A DNA stretch of 64,000 bases from the NCBI RefSeq assembly GCF_014200575.1, contig NZ_JACHBZ010000006.1:124001-188000 (forward strand), in the 5' to 3' direction. This DNA comes from Mucilaginibacter saanensis. GTDB lineage: Bacteria > Bacteroidota > Bacteroidia > Sphingobacteriales > Sphingobacteriaceae. Of the stretch, positions 35,322 through 46,300 are shown one piece after another. Position 1 is the first letter of the stretch, and each line of letters starts with the position of its first letter. Under the pieces are notes generated by a model that was given only the letters and a program-made list of their open reading frames with translations, did no database searches and was not told the DNA's origin. Both the position numbers and the translations under genes were made by a program.

Positions 35322-38300
35322 ATGCTTAAAAAATTCATACAACGCCCGGTACTGTCAACCGTTATTTCGGTTCTGTTGCTGATACTGGGTATATTGGGCC
35401 TTATTAACCTGCCCATATCACAATACCCCGATATAGCGCCGCCAACGGTACAGGTATCGGCCTTTTATAGCGGCGCTAACGCCGACGTAGTACTCAAGAG
35501 CGTGATCATCCCGATGGAGGAGCAGATTAATGGGGTGGAGAACATGACCTACATGACCTCCTCTGCCAGTAACGATGGTTCGGCCTCCATCACCGTTTAT
35601 TTTAAAGTAGGTACCAACCCCGATCTGGCCGCTGTAAATGTGCAGAACCGGGTGTCAAGGGCAACCAGTTTGCTGCCACTGGTAGTTACCCAATCGGGTG
35701 TTACTGTGGCCAAAAGCCAAAGCAGTAACCTCATCATATTTTCGTTATACAGCGAAAACAAAACCTACGACGAAACCTTTTTGCAAAATTATGCCAAAAT
35801 AAACCTGGTGCCGCAAATACAGCGTGTTACCGGGGTAGGTAATGCCGAGGTTTTTGGTTCAAGGGATTACTCGATGCGTATTTGGCTTAAGCCCGATGTA
35901 ATGTCGCGCTATGGCTTAATACCTGATGATATTACCGATGCGCTGAATGAACAAAATATTGAGGCTGCGCCTGGTAAGTTTGGCGAAAACAGCAATCAGT
36001 CTTTCCAATACGTGATCAGGTATAAGGGGCGGTTACAAACCGCTGCCGAGTTTGGCAACATCGTGATCAAATCTGCAGGGAACGGACAGTTGCTGCGTTT
36101 AAATGACGTGGCCCGGGTTGAGCTGGGTTCGCTGGATTATTCTTTCCATATTATTACCAATGGCCTGCCATCGGTAGGGGTAGCCATTAGCCAAACCGCG
36201 GGCTCCAACGCGCGCGACGTGATCAACGAATCAAAGAAGATCCTGGATGCCGCATCAGAAACCTTTCCCAAGGGAATGAAGATCACTTACTTGGTTGATG
36301 CCAATGAGTTTTTGAATGCCTCTATAGAAAAAGTGATCAGTACGCTGATAGAGGCTTTCATATTGGTGTTTATTGTGGTGTTTGTTTTTCTGCAGGATTT
36401 CCGGTCAACCCTGATCCCGGCCATTGCGGTTCCGGTAGCCATTGTAGGTACCTTCTTTTTCCTGAACCTATTCGGCTTTACTATAAATCTGCTTACGCTG
36501 TTTGCATTGGTCCTGGCCATAGGTATTGTGGTTGATGATGCCATTGTCGTCGTCGAGGCGGTACACGCCAAGCTCGATATGGGTTATAAATCAGCCCGCA
36601 AAGCATCAATTGACGCTATGAGCGAAATATCTGGCGCTATCATCTCCATTACACTGGTGATGTCGGCGGTGTTTTTGCCGGTAACATTTATATCGGGTTC
36701 AACCGGGGTGTTTTATAAGCAGTTTGGTATTACGCTGGCCGTGGCCATTTTGCTTTCGGCGGTAAATGCGTTAACGCTTAGTCCGGCTTTGTGCGCGCTG
36801 TTTTTAAAGCCGCATGAAAAAGGCACCCCTAAACATGGTTTTATCAATCATTTTTATGTAGTATTCAACACCGCCTTTACGGCGGTAACGGGCAAGTATA
36901 AAAAGTCGGTTAATTTTTTGGCGCATAAAAAATGGATAGCACTTGCAGCTGTAGCCATATTTGCCACTATACTTATTTACCTGGTTAAAACAACGCCATC
37001 CAGCTTTGTGCCTAATGAGGATCAGGGGACGGTATTTGCTGCCATTAGTTTGCCGCCGGCATCGTCAATGGAGCGTACCGATGCGGTTGCCAACAAGATT
37101 GATAGTATCGGGCATACCTTCCCGGCGGTAACCAATACCTTAAAGCTGGTAGGTTTTAACTTTATTGCGGGCTCGGGCAGCGCCTACGCCATGGTGATCA
37201 TGAAACTGAAAACCTGGGATCAGCGCAAGGGAAAAAATGAAAGTCTGCAAAGCATTATACAACAGCTTTCGGCCAAAACCAGCGGACTACGGGAAGCTAA
37301 TGTGTTTTACTTTTCGCCGCCAACTTTACAAGGATTCGGTAACAGCGATGGTTTTGAATTTCAATTGCAGGACAAAGGCGGTCATACCGTTGATGAACTG
37401 TTTAAGGTAAGTAACGATTTTTTGGCAGCACTTAAAAAACGTCCCGAAATTCAAAGTCTTAACTCATCCTTTAATCCCAACTTTCCGCAATTTCAGGTTG
37501 ATGTAAATGTGGCCAAGTGTAAAGAGGCCGGCGTAACCGTTAACTCGGTATTAAATACCTTGCAGGGGTACTATGGTGGTTTGTATGCCTCTAACTTTAA
37601 CCAGTTTGGCAAGCAATACCGTGTAATGGTACAGGCCGATTATGATTATCGCGCCAATGAAACCGGCTTAAGTAAAATATTTGTGCGTAACAGTGCAGGT
37701 GCCATGGCGCCAATCACCTCGTTTATTACCCTGAAAAGGGTATTTGGCCCTGAGTCTATTTCGCGGTTTAATCTGTTTACCGCTATATCGGTTTCAGGCT
37801 CGCCCAATCCCGGTTTTAGTACCGGAGATGCTATCAAAGCCATTAAAGAAACAGCTATTGAACACATGCCGGCAGGCTATGGCTACGAGTTTTCGGGCCT
37901 GACCCGTGAGGAATTGACTACGGGCACACAATCGGCCTATATATTTTTGCTTTGCCTGGTGTTTGTTTACTTTTTGCTAAGTGCGCAGTATGAAAGCTAT
38001 ATTTTGCCGTTTGCGGTGCTGCTTTCATTGCCGGTGGGTTTGGCGGGCACTTATTTGTTTGCTAAAATCTTCGGTATCGACAGTAATATTTACCTGCAGA
38101 TCTCGCTGATCATGCTCATTGGGTTGCTGGCCAAAAACGCCATCTTGATTGTGGAGTTTGCGCTGGAAAGGCGACGTGCCGGGATGGAAATAATTCCGGC
38201 CGCCATTGCAGGTGCCGAAGCGCGTTTGCGCCCCATACTCATGACCTCCTTTGCCTTTATATTTGGTATAATGCCGTTGATGTTTTCAACAGGGGCGGGA

Positions 38301-38486
38301 GCAAATGGTAACCGTTCCATAGGGACCGGAGCAGTAGGCGGTATGTTTGTGGGTACGGTGTTTGGCGTGTTTGTAATACCTATATTATTTATCATTTTTC
38401 AGAGCCTGCAGGAAAAATTAAGCGGACCGCCAAAAGATGATGACGATGATGACAATGAGGAAGTTGTAATAAAACCAGCCCATTAA
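35322..38486 (+). CDS. RND efflux pump, HAE1 (AcrB-like) family
   Basis: The 1,054-residue inner-membrane pump has the AcrB plan: N-terminal FIQRPVLSTVISVLLL, twelve membrane segments in two halves, large periplasmic loops, and the proton-relay aspartates in GIVVDDAIVVVE on TM4. The second half repeats the pattern with LIGLLAKNAILIVEFA. The tail ends in an acidic stretch (DDDDDDNEE). Such pumps export hydrophobic drugs, dyes or bile-like compounds; the substrate cannot be told from sequence. It is the middle gene of a complete three-part operon. Confidence 0.96.
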   Translation: MLKKFIQRPVLSTVISVLLLILGILGLINLPISQYPDIAPPTVQVSAFYSGANADVVLKSVIIPMEEQINGVENMTYMTSSASNDGSASITVYFKVGTNPDLAAVNVQNRVSRATSLLPLVVTQSGVTVAKSQSSNLIIFSLYSENKTYDETFLQNYAKINLVPQIQRVTGVGNAEVFGSRDYSMRIWLKPDVMSRYGLIPDDITDALNEQNIEAAPGKFGENSNQSFQYVIRYKGRLQTAAEFGNIVIKSAGNGQLLRLNDVARVELGSLDYSFHIITNGLPSVGVAISQTAGSNARDVINESKKILDAASETFPKGMKITYLVDANEFLNASIEKVISTLIEAFILVFIVVFVFLQDFRSTLIPAIAVPVAIVGTFFFLNLFGFTINLLTLFALVLAIGIVVDDAIVVVEAVHAKLDMGYKSARKASIDAMSEISGAIISITLVMSAVFLPVTFISGSTGVFYKQFGITLAVAILLSAVNALTLSPALCALFLKPHEKGTPKHGFINHFYVVFNTAFTAVTGKYKKSVNFLAHKKWIALAAVAIFATILIYLVKTTPSSFVPNEDQGTVFAAISLPPASSMERTDAVANKIDSIGHTFPAVTNTLKLVGFNFIAGSGSAYAMVIMKLKTWDQRKGKNESLQSIIQQLSAKTSGLREANVFYFSPPTLQGFGNSDGFEFQLQDKGGHTVDELFKVSNDFLAALKKRPEIQSLNSSFNPNFPQFQVDVNVAKCKEAGVTVNSVLNTLQGYYGGLYASNFNQFGKQYRVMVQADYDYRANETGLSKIFVRNSAGAMAPITSFITLKRVFGPESISRFNLFTAISVSGSPNPGFSTGDAIKAIKETAIEHMPAGYGYEFSGLTREELTTGTQSAYIFLLCLVFVYFLLSAQYESYILPFAVLLSLPVGLAGTYLFAKIFGIDSNIYLQISLIMLIGLLAKNAILIVEFALERRRAGMEIIPAAIAGAEARLRPILMTSFAFIFGIMPLMFSTGAGANGNRSIGTGAVGGMFVGTVFGVFVIPILFIIFQSLQEKLSGPPKDDDDDDNEEVVIKPAH

Positions 38487-38508
38487 CCCATCAATTAAAA
38501 GATCCTTT

Positions 38509-39915
38509 ATGAACAGAAACTGTTTTAAATATACTTTTTTTATTGCGCTGGCTTTGGGTGTGCTGGTATCATGTAAAGTAACCAAAACTTATAAGCACCC
38601 TGATGTAAGCACCAACGGCCTTTACCGCGATCAGCAATCGGCAGATACTGCAACGCTGGCCTCCATGCCATGGCAAAGCCTGTTTGCAGATACTACTTTA
38701 AAGTCATTGATACAGGAGGGGCTTACTAACAATCTTGACCTGAAAACTGCTGTGCAAAAAATATTGGAAGCAAAGGCATCATTACAACAAAGCAAGGCAT
38801 CATTTTTACCAAGTTTAAGTGGTAACGCCAGTGCATCAAGATCAAAACAATCAGAAGCGGGTTTAAACTTTCCCCCCGGTATTGATATTAACACCTTAAC
38901 TACCACTTACCAGGCAGGTTTAAGCACCTCTTGGGAGGCCGATGTGTGGGGCAAGCTGAGCAGTACCAAAAGGGCAGCATTGGCTACCTTTTTGCAAAAT
39001 GACGCTGCCAAAAGAGCGGTGCAAACCCAACTGATAGCCGATATTGCCAACAATTATTTCAGCTTGCTGGCTTTAGATCAGCAATTAGAGATCACCAAAC
39101 AAACGCTCAAAAACCGGATCAAGGATGTAACCACCATGAAAGAGCTTAAAGAAGGAGCAGTAGTAAACGGCGCTGCAGTGGTACAAAGCGAAGCCAACCG
39201 CTACGCTGCCGAAGTATCTATCCCTGACATTAAGCGCAGCATCCGCGAAACAGAAAATGCATTGGATATATTGCTTTCACGGCCTTCGGGCCCGGTAAAT
39301 CGCGGCACCCTTGCCAATCAAAAGCTATCCGGCGATCTGCAAACCGGCGTGCCAACTCAATTGCTTACCAACCGGCCTGATGTACAGCAAGGCGAATATG
39401 CTTTCAGGGCTGCGTTTGAAAACACTAATCTGGCGCGTACCTACTTTTATCCATCGTTCACCATAACCGCATCCGGTGGCCTGTCCAGTTTAACGTTAAA
39501 GGACTTTTTTACCAAATCCATATTTTATAATGCGGCGGTAGGTTTAACCCAACCTATTTTTAACCAGGGTATAAACAAAGCCCGCCTGCATACCGCGCAG
39601 GCGCAGCAGCAAGAGGCATTAAACAGTTTTCAAAAAACCTTGCTTGTGGCAGGGCAGGAGGTATCAAATGCTTTGTATGCCCACCAAACAGCGGTTGAAA
39701 AGCAGGATGCACGCAGTAAGCAGATCATAGCCCTGCAAAAATCTGTTGACTACACCCAGGAACTGTTAAGGTACAGTTCGGCAACAAATTATACTGATGT
39801 ATTAACCTCTGAACAAAACCTGTTGGCCGCCCAGTTAAGCGGCGTAAGCGATAGGTTGCAGGAGTTACAGGCTATCGTAAATCTGTACCGTGCATTAGGC
39901 GGCGGCTGGCGATAA
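38509..39915 (+). CDS. RND outer-membrane channel lipoprotein (TolC/NodT family)
   Basis: The 468-residue lipoprotein (C22 in VLVSCKV) has the repeated TolC layout: two related halves, each with long coiled helices and a short membrane beta-strand segment. Visible features are SLIQEGLTNNLDLKTAVQKI, SWEADVWGKLSSTKRAALA, LLTNRPDVQQGEYAFRAA and AAVGLTQPIFNQGINKARL, all usual in the NodT/OprM group. It finishes the efflux operon 22 bases after the pump gene. A T-rich hairpin follows. Confidence 0.94.
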   Translation: MNRNCFKYTFFIALALGVLVSCKVTKTYKHPDVSTNGLYRDQQSADTATLASMPWQSLFADTTLKSLIQEGLTNNLDLKTAVQKILEAKASLQQSKASFLPSLSGNASASRSKQSEAGLNFPPGIDINTLTTTYQAGLSTSWEADVWGKLSSTKRAALATFLQNDAAKRAVQTQLIADIANNYFSLLALDQQLEITKQTLKNRIKDVTTMKELKEGAVVNGAAVVQSEANRYAAEVSIPDIKRSIRETENALDILLSRPSGPVNRGTLANQKLSGDLQTGVPTQLLTNRPDVQQGEYAFRAAFENTNLARTYFYPSFTITASGGLSSLTLKDFFTKSIFYNAAVGLTQPIFNQGINKARLHTAQAQQQEALNSFQKTLLVAGQEVSNALYAHQTAVEKQDARSKQIIALQKSVDYTQELLRYSSATNYTDVLTSEQNLLAAQLSGVSDRLQELQAIVNLYRALGGGWR

Positions 39916-39952
39916 GCTACCCCATCGTTATCATCTTATTTATATATATTTT

Positions 39953-39989
39953 AACCCGGGCACATTGGTGTTCCGGGTTTTTCTTTTTG
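39953..39989 (+). terminator. Rho-independent terminator of the RND operon
   Basis: A 7-bp stem (39953-39959 with 39973-39979) with a 13-base loop is followed by TTTCTTTTT, 37 bases after the last stop codon. Confidence 0.8.
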
Positions 39990-40328
39990 ATACGATTACC
40001 CGTAATAATATATCGGGTAGTTATAGTTTATGAAATATTTATTATTTAATAAATCATAAAAGTTGCTTAATAGGTATAATTTGTTGGGTTTTATTGGTTT
40101 TTTATTTAATAACACTTTAAAAATTAAGCAATTATTAAGTATTTTTTAATATTGTTGGGCTTAATTTATAGTTAATAACCAATTATAACGGGTATGCTTT
40201 ATTCTCAAAAGCTACCAGTTTCATTTTAACTATTAACTATGAAAAATTATGTTTTTGTACCTCCTTAGGGGTATTGCGCCTGTTTTAAATATTAACCAAC
40301 ATTAAACCAATTATTAAACACTCAAATT
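39990..40328. other. AT-rich upstream region of the GH99-like gene
   Basis: The 339 bases hold no ORF. The stretch is extremely AT-rich, with short self-complementary runs (for example ATTTATT/AATAAAT near 40030-40060). A promoter for the GH99-like gene must lie here, but no clean TTTG/TAnnTTTG pair could be fixed. Confidence 0.4.
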
Positions 40329-42008
40329 ATGAATCTGAAAAATATTAGCGCAATATTTTTATTAACCGCATTTGCTTTATTAAGCAGTTGTCAAAAAAAA
40401 GACCTGAACAATAATGCCGCTGGCGGTGCCAATGCAAAAAACAAAAAAACATTTTCGTCGCCTGCCGGCGATGTGGTAGGTAAAGTTACCGTGGGCTACC
40501 AGGGCTGGTTTGCTGCCATAGGCGATGGATCGCCAATTAACGCCTGGTGGCACTGGTGCAATCCTAATAATCAAACGCCATCATCATCAAACATCGGTGT
40601 AAAATCATGGCCGGATGTACGTGAGTATACCAGTACTTACCAAACTGCCTTTGCAAACCTGGGTAATGGGAGTCCGGCTAAGTTGTTTTCATCTTACGAT
40701 GCTCAAACGGTAAATACGCAGTTCCTTTGGATGCAGCAAAACGGTATTGATTGTGCAGCGCTGCAGCGCTTTAACCCTACAGGTGGCGAAGGCCCGGTTC
40801 GTGATGCCATTACTGCCAAGGTAAAAACCGCGGCAGAATCAACCGGACGTAAGTTTTATATCATGTACGATATAACCGGGTGGACTAGCATGCAATCGGA
40901 AATTAAAACAGACTGGACTAACAAAATGTCGGCCTATACTTCATCTACAGCTTATGCTAAACAAAACGGAAAGCCTGTAGTGTGTATATGGGGTATGGGT
41001 TTTAATGACAGCGACCATCCATTTTCTGCAGCTGTTTGTCTTGATGTGATCAATTGGTTCAAGGGTCAGGGCTGTTATGTAATAGGCGGCGTGCCTGCAT
41101 CATGGCGTGATACCAATTCAAGCGATATACAGCCTGACTTTTTACCAACTTTTAACGCGATGAACATGATCAGCCCCTGGATGATTGGTAAAATAGGAAG
41201 TGTAAACGATGCTAATAGTTTTTACACGGCCCACCAGGCAGGCGATCAAACCTATTGCAATGCCAACGGTATTGATTATCAGCCATGCGTATTGCCTGGC
41301 GATCTGCAGCTGCGTCAAAGGGCACATGGCGATTTAATGTGGACCCAGTTTTACAATTTGATTAAAGGCGGGGCACAGGGCCTTTATATCTCTATGTTTG
41401 ATGAATATAATGAGGGTAACCAGATTGCCAAAACCTCTGAAAACGCATCATTTGTACCTGCCGGCTCCACGTTTTTATCATTGGATGAAGATGGTACAGC
41501 TTGTTCTGCCGATTATTACCTGCGTTTAACCGGCGATGGCGGTAAAATGCTCAAAGGTCAGATAGGCCTTACCGCAACACGGCCTACGCAGCCTGTAGTA
41601 GGGAGCGGCACAGGTGGTGGCGGAACCGTACCTATTGGACAAACCGTTACCTTTAAAAGTTCCAACAACTTGTATGTAACCAGCGAAAATGGTACCCAGG
41701 CAATGAATTGTGACCGCACGGTTGCACAAGGCTGGGAGCAGTTTTCTGTTGTTAATGGCGGTAGCGGTAAGGTTTCGCTCATGAGTCAGGGTAAATACGT
41801 TTCGTCTGAGAATGGTACACAGGCCATTACTTGTAACCGTACCGCTATTGGTCCATGGGAACAGTTTGACTGGGTAAACAATGCCGACGGAACCGTATCC
41901 CTGAGAGGTAACAACGGGAAATATGTTTCGAGCGAGGGCGGCACACAAGCCATGACCTGTACGCGATCAACTATAACTGCTACAGAATCGTTCAGAATAA
42001 ATCAATAG
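40329..42008 (+). CDS. GH99-like lipoprotein with C-terminal fascin-like beta-trefoil
   Basis: The 559-residue lipoprotein (lipobox LLSSCQKK, C21) has a GH99-like TIM barrel (about 45-415). The catalytic-loop motif FDEYNEG places E359 and E362 three residues apart, like the NEWHEG motif of GH99 endo-alpha-mannosidases. The C-terminal 130 residues form three repeats around TSENGTQAM, SSENGTQAI and SSEGGTQAM, a fascin-like beta-trefoil that probably binds sugar. Relatives are sometimes labelled xylosidase/arabinosidase. A second GH99-like enzyme lies 6 kb downstream, after a SusC/SusD pair, suggesting an alpha-mannan or similar target. This is inference. Confidence 0.8.
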   Translation: MNLKNISAIFLLTAFALLSSCQKKDLNNNAAGGANAKNKKTFSSPAGDVVGKVTVGYQGWFAAIGDGSPINAWWHWCNPNNQTPSSSNIGVKSWPDVREYTSTYQTAFANLGNGSPAKLFSSYDAQTVNTQFLWMQQNGIDCAALQRFNPTGGEGPVRDAITAKVKTAAESTGRKFYIMYDITGWTSMQSEIKTDWTNKMSAYTSSTAYAKQNGKPVVCIWGMGFNDSDHPFSAAVCLDVINWFKGQGCYVIGGVPASWRDTNSSDIQPDFLPTFNAMNMISPWMIGKIGSVNDANSFYTAHQAGDQTYCNANGIDYQPCVLPGDLQLRQRAHGDLMWTQFYNLIKGGAQGLYISMFDEYNEGNQIAKTSENASFVPAGSTFLSLDEDGTACSADYYLRLTGDGGKMLKGQIGLTATRPTQPVVGSGTGGGGTVPIGQTVTFKSSNNLYVTSENGTQAMNCDRTVAQGWEQFSVVNGGSGKVSLMSQGKYVSSENGTQAITCNRTAIGPWEQFDWVNNADGTVSLRGNNGKYVSSEGGTQAMTCTRSTITATESFRINQ

Positions 42009-42025
42009 ATTTTTGAACCGTACTT

Positions 42026-42066
42026 AATAATTCAGGCGATCGTGATTGATCGCCTGAATTATTTTC
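42026..42066. terminator. Strong bidirectional terminator after the GH99-like gene
   Basis: A perfect 16-bp stem (42026-42041 with 42048-42063) closes a 6-base loop and is followed by TTTT. It lies between the GH99-like gene and the convergent SMR gene, so it can serve both. Confidence 0.85.
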
Positions 42067-42091
42067 TGGAGATAAAGAATGATATAAAATC

Positions 42092-42418
42092 TTATTCAGA
42101 AACAAACTTGATCCCAACAACAGAGATTATCAAAGTGCTCAGAAAAAAAAGCCGCCAAAAGTTCACGGGATCTTTAAACACAAGTATGCCTACCAATACG
42201 GTGCCGGCGGCACCAATTCCCGTCCAAACGGCGTAGGCTGTTCCAATAGGTAAAGTTTGTGCGGCTTTAATTAATAATAACATGCTAATAGTCATTGTTA
42301 TTAAAAAGCCACCATACCATAGGTAAACGTCATTCCCTGCCGCTTCCTTTGCTTTGCCTAAACATGCTGCAAATGCTACTTCGCAGAAACCGGCAATAAT
42401 TAATAAGATCCAATTCAT
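42092..42418 (-). CDS. SMR family transporter, SugE/Gdx-like
   Basis: I prefer the ATG at 42418, because it gives MNWILLIIAG, as in SugE, with the essential glutamate at E13. An in-frame TTG at 42439 would add seven residues. The 108-residue protein has four membrane helices and the TLPIGTAYAVWTGIGAAG segment that closely matches SugE/Gdx guanidinium exporters rather than EmrE. It would work as an antiparallel or parallel dimer using proton exchange. It lies 71 bases after a Crp/Fnr-type regulator gene on the same strand, so the two may be co-transcribed. No guanidine riboswitch was recognised. Confidence 0.88.
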   Translation of the reverse strand: MNWILLIIAGFCEVAFAACLGKAKEAAGNDVYLWYGGFLITMTISMLLLIKAAQTLPIGTAYAVWTGIGAAGTVLVGILVFKDPVNFWRLFFLSTLIISVVGIKFVSE

Positions 42419-42489
42419 AGTTATATTATCTGGCTGCAAAGATCATTATGCCCACCAGCTTAATATTTAACATAGGATAAAAAATAGCG

Positions 42490-43053
42490 TCATCTGATTT
42501 CTGATCGTATCCTGCTCAGGCTAACTTGTGTAATGCCGAGATAAGATGCTATATGACATAATTGTACCCTTTGAATCAATTCAGGGCTATTGATAAGGAT
42601 GGCTTTATACCTATCAGCAGCCATGCTGAATTGTCTGGAAATAAGTCTTTCTTCCGTTTTTATAAGTTCTATCTCCGCAAACCTCCGTCCCCAGTTGGCA
42701 ATATATAGGTCTTCTTCAAATAGCTTTTGCAAATCCTGGGTTTTAATACGGTACAATACACACTCTTCCAGGAGTTCAATGTTTTCGTATCCGGGTTTGT
42801 TTTCAACATAGCTTCTCATGGAAATAATCGCGTCACCCTCCTTGCCGAACCAAAAGGTCACCTCGTTATCATTCTGATATAAATAAGCTCTTACAATACC
42901 TTTTTTAATGAAATAAACACTTCTCTCTGTTTTGTGAGCTTCAAAAAGGATGTACCCTTTTGGTAAGGTTATTTGTTCAATGGTTTGCTGCAGCTTTAAT
43001 CCCGAAGCTTTTGGGATGGCATGAATCTGATTTATAATTTGTTCAATGTTCAC
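42490..43053 (-). CDS. Crp/Fnr-family transcriptional regulator
   Basis: The start codon is GTG. The 187-residue protein has a cyclic-nucleotide-binding-type beta-roll (about 25-115, with GYILFEAHKTERSVYFIKKG) and a dimer helix. A short helix-turn-helix at the C-terminus (about 160-187) reads QLCHIASYLGITQVSLSRI. This size is normal for the small Bacteroidota Crp-like family, whose ligands are generally unknown. It precedes the SMR transporter gene and may control it or the divergent SusC gene 305 bases away. Neither link is shown by the sequence. Confidence 0.9.
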   Translation of the reverse strand: MNIEQIINQIHAIPKASGLKLQQTIEQITLPKGYILFEAHKTERSVYFIKKGIVRAYLYQNDNEVTFWFGKEGDAIISMRSYVENKPGYENIELLEECVLYRIKTQDLQKLFEEDLYIANWGRRFAEIELIKTEERLISRQFSMAADRYKAILINSPELIQRVQLCHIASYLGITQVSLSRIRSEIR

Positions 43054-43358
43054 TCTCTAACTGATTACTATTTAAACACACTCCACGCAGCAAATTTCCT
43101 CATTTTTGGCAATAATAAAGGAAAATTACCTCGTTTTTCTGAAATAAGGCTGCTTGTGCATGAAGTAAACAATTGTTTCAGGACATGGAAAGATATTAAT
43201 AATGATTATTCAAAGTGCTGATAATCAGTGTTTAATTTTTATTAATTAATAGTTACCTAAGCATTAATCACTTATTAAGATTTTATTAAGCCTCAGGATA
43301 GTTATTTACCTCAGTTATCTAAACCAACCAATTTTTAATAAACCTAATTTAATAAAGC
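43054..43358. other. Divergent promoter region between the Crp/Fnr and SusC genes
   Basis: The 305 bases carry no credible gene. The part next to susC is AT-rich with several TTATTAAG/TTAATCA-like runs. Promoters for both directions should be here, but no exact TAnnTTTG element was found for susC. Confidence 0.4.
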
Positions 43359-46300
43359 ATGAAAAGATTTCTATTTATGTTACTGGTATGCTGTATAACA
43401 TTAAATGGTTATGCAAGCGTCGTACATTTAAAAGGCTACAAAAGCGCCTTTCTTGTCGCCCAGGTAAGCGGAAAAGTTAAAGACGACAAAGGTAATCCGC
43501 TGGCTGGTGTTTCGGTAAAAGTACAGGGGAGCACAACTGTTGCCCTTACCGATATAAACGGCGTATTTAAAGTACAGGCACCCGATGGCGCCACGCTGAT
43601 ATTTACCTATGTTGGCTTTGAAGACCAAAAAGTAGTACTGAACGGACAAACCACACTTGCGATAACCCTGGTTGAAAAAACCATTGGGTTAAATGAGGTA
43701 GTGGCAGTTGGTTACGGTATACAACAAAAAAGAGATGTAACCGGTGCCACCAGCACGGTAACTGCTAGAGAAATAGCTAAACGCCCGTTAGTAAGGGTTG
43801 AGCAAGCTTTGCAGGGTACCACCGCCGGTGTTACAGTTTCAAGTAACAGTGGCCAGCCAGGCGCAGGTTTAAGCGTAAAAATCAGGGGTGCAAACTCTAT
43901 TACTGGCTCAACCGATCCCCTGTATGTAATTGACGGGTATATTGGTGGTAATATCGAATCTATTACGCCAAGCGATATCCAGTCGTTAGAGATCCTGAAA
44001 GATGCATCGGCAACTGCAATTTACGGTTCAAGGGGGGCAAATGGCGTAGTGCTCATTACCACCAAAACGGGTAAAGTTGGTAAGCCGGTAGTCAGCATCA
44101 ATACCTGGTTCAGCAAGGCAAGCATCCCTAAAGAGCTTGATTTAATGAATGCCTATGATTTTGCACGCACGGTAAATGCTCAATTTGCTACAACCGGCAA
44201 TCCTGCAGCATTTTCAGATGCTGATCTTGCAGGGTTCAAAAATAAGCCGGGTACCGACTGGCAAAGGGCGGTTCAGCAAAAGCCGTGGATAAGAAATTAC
44301 CAGGCCGATGTATCAGGCGGGTCAGATAATGTTAACTACCTGGTATCGTTTAATCACCTTGATCAGCCAGGATTAATTTTAAACCAATACTATAAAAGAA
44401 CCACTTTTAGAGCCAATTTGGGCATCAAGCTGAACGACAGGATGGATGTTAAAATTAATTTAACCACCCTGTTGCCGCAAAGCCGCAATACGGGTTATCA
44501 GGGAGATATTACCGATCCGTTTGCACAATCATCTCAGTGGGATCCCACATCGCCAATCAGGGATGCAAGCGGTAATTATATTTTCAAGTCAAAATATGCT
44601 TCCAACCAGATTAATCCGGTTGCACAGGCTAATAACCAGCAGGTTGATGTAAGTAGCACCAACATTACCGGTACAGGTGTATTTACCTATCGCATCCTGA
44701 ATGATCTGACACTGACTTCAAACAATACTTACGAAACCCAATCGCAGTTAACGCAAACGCTTTATGGGCTTAATACCGGTTTAGGATTGGTTGGTGGCGA
44801 TTATGCCGCCGTTGAAAGCGGCAAATACCGTTCTTATCAAACCAGTGATTTCCTTACCTATAAGAAAAAACTGGGCGACCATTCCTTAACCGTAACCGCG
44901 TTGTATGAGTTTTCGAGCAGGGAAAATACTGGTGTAAAGGCACAGGCAAATAACCTGTCGTCATACGCATTGGGATATTATAACTTAGGTTTGGGCGCTA
45001 CCCAGCTTACTACATCCAACTATTATGAGGATGCACTGCAGTCATTCATGGGCAGGGTAAATTATACATATAAAGATAAATACCTGTTAACTGCCAGCGT
45101 ACGTTCTGATGGTTCATCACACTTAACCCAAAAGTATAGCACATTCCCATCGTTAGCAGTAGGATGGAACGCGGCACGCGAAAGGTTTATTCAAAAACTA
45201 GACATTTTTTCTGATCTGAAACTTCGTGCCAGCTGGGGCAAAACCGGTAACCAGGCCGTGGGTGCTTATGCAACCATTCCGCAATACGTTAGCGGCAGCC
45301 CTGCCTATTATTTTGATGGCGTAAAACCGTCAGTGGCTACTCCATTAGGTTCGCCTGTATCAAACACCCTTAAATGGGAAACTACCACTACTACAGATGC
45401 AGGTTTGGATGTATCGTTTTTTAGCGGCCGTTTAACCTTTACTGCCGATGCTTATCATAAAAAGATCACCAATTTATTGTATAACTACCAGGCGCCTTAT
45501 TATTTAGGCGGTGGCTTATACCAGCGTAACATTGGTAGTCTGGATAATAAAGGTATTGAGTTTGCCCTGGGCGGCACACCATTGGTAGGCAAAGTAAAAT
45601 GGAGTACCAATTTTACCATATCATTTAACCGTAACCGGGTAGTTGATCTGGGCGGACTGGACAACGTAGTGGTTAACAATATAGGATCGGCCCAAAACGG
45701 GGTTGCTATATTAAAGATAGGCAAGCCCCTTGGCGAATTTTACGGCTACCAGTTTTTAGGTACCTGGAAAACCAGCGAAGCTGCACAGGCTGCTCAATTT
45801 GGTATGAAACCAGGCGATGCCAAATATACCGATGTTAACGGCGACCATAAGTATACCAGTGATGACCTGATGCCGATAGGTAATGGATCGCCTAAATACA
45901 GTTTTGGATTTATAAATGATGTAAGCTATGGCAATTTTACCCTGAGCTTTATGTTCCAGGGTACTTATGGCAACCAGATTTACAGTGGTACTATCCCGTA
46001 CACACTTGGAGGTCTTGGCGATGCGCGTAATGCCACCTCAACTACAGCTTTAAGCATTTGGACACCAACTAACGAAACCAATAACCCAACCTTTAGCAGC
46101 ACCAGCCAGAATTTTATAAACAGCAGCCGCTTTGTGTACAATGCAAGCTATATCAAGCTTAAAAACCTTTCATTAGGTTATACCATACCTACAGCTGTTT
46201 TAAGCAGGGTCGGGATACGCAGTTTAGAAATATATGTAAGCGGGCAAAACATCTGGACCATTACCAAATATCCTGGCTATGATCCGGAGGTTTCCAATTC

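Noticed and set aside
42042..42236. A 64-codon plus-strand ORF after the GH99-like gene
   Set aside because: It begins inside the terminator hairpin and mostly mirrors the SMR gene on the other strand.
43021..43221. A short plus-strand ORF between the Crp/Fnr and SusC genes
   Set aside because: It overlaps the start of the Crp/Fnr gene, has no family features, and shows no conserved-looking pattern.
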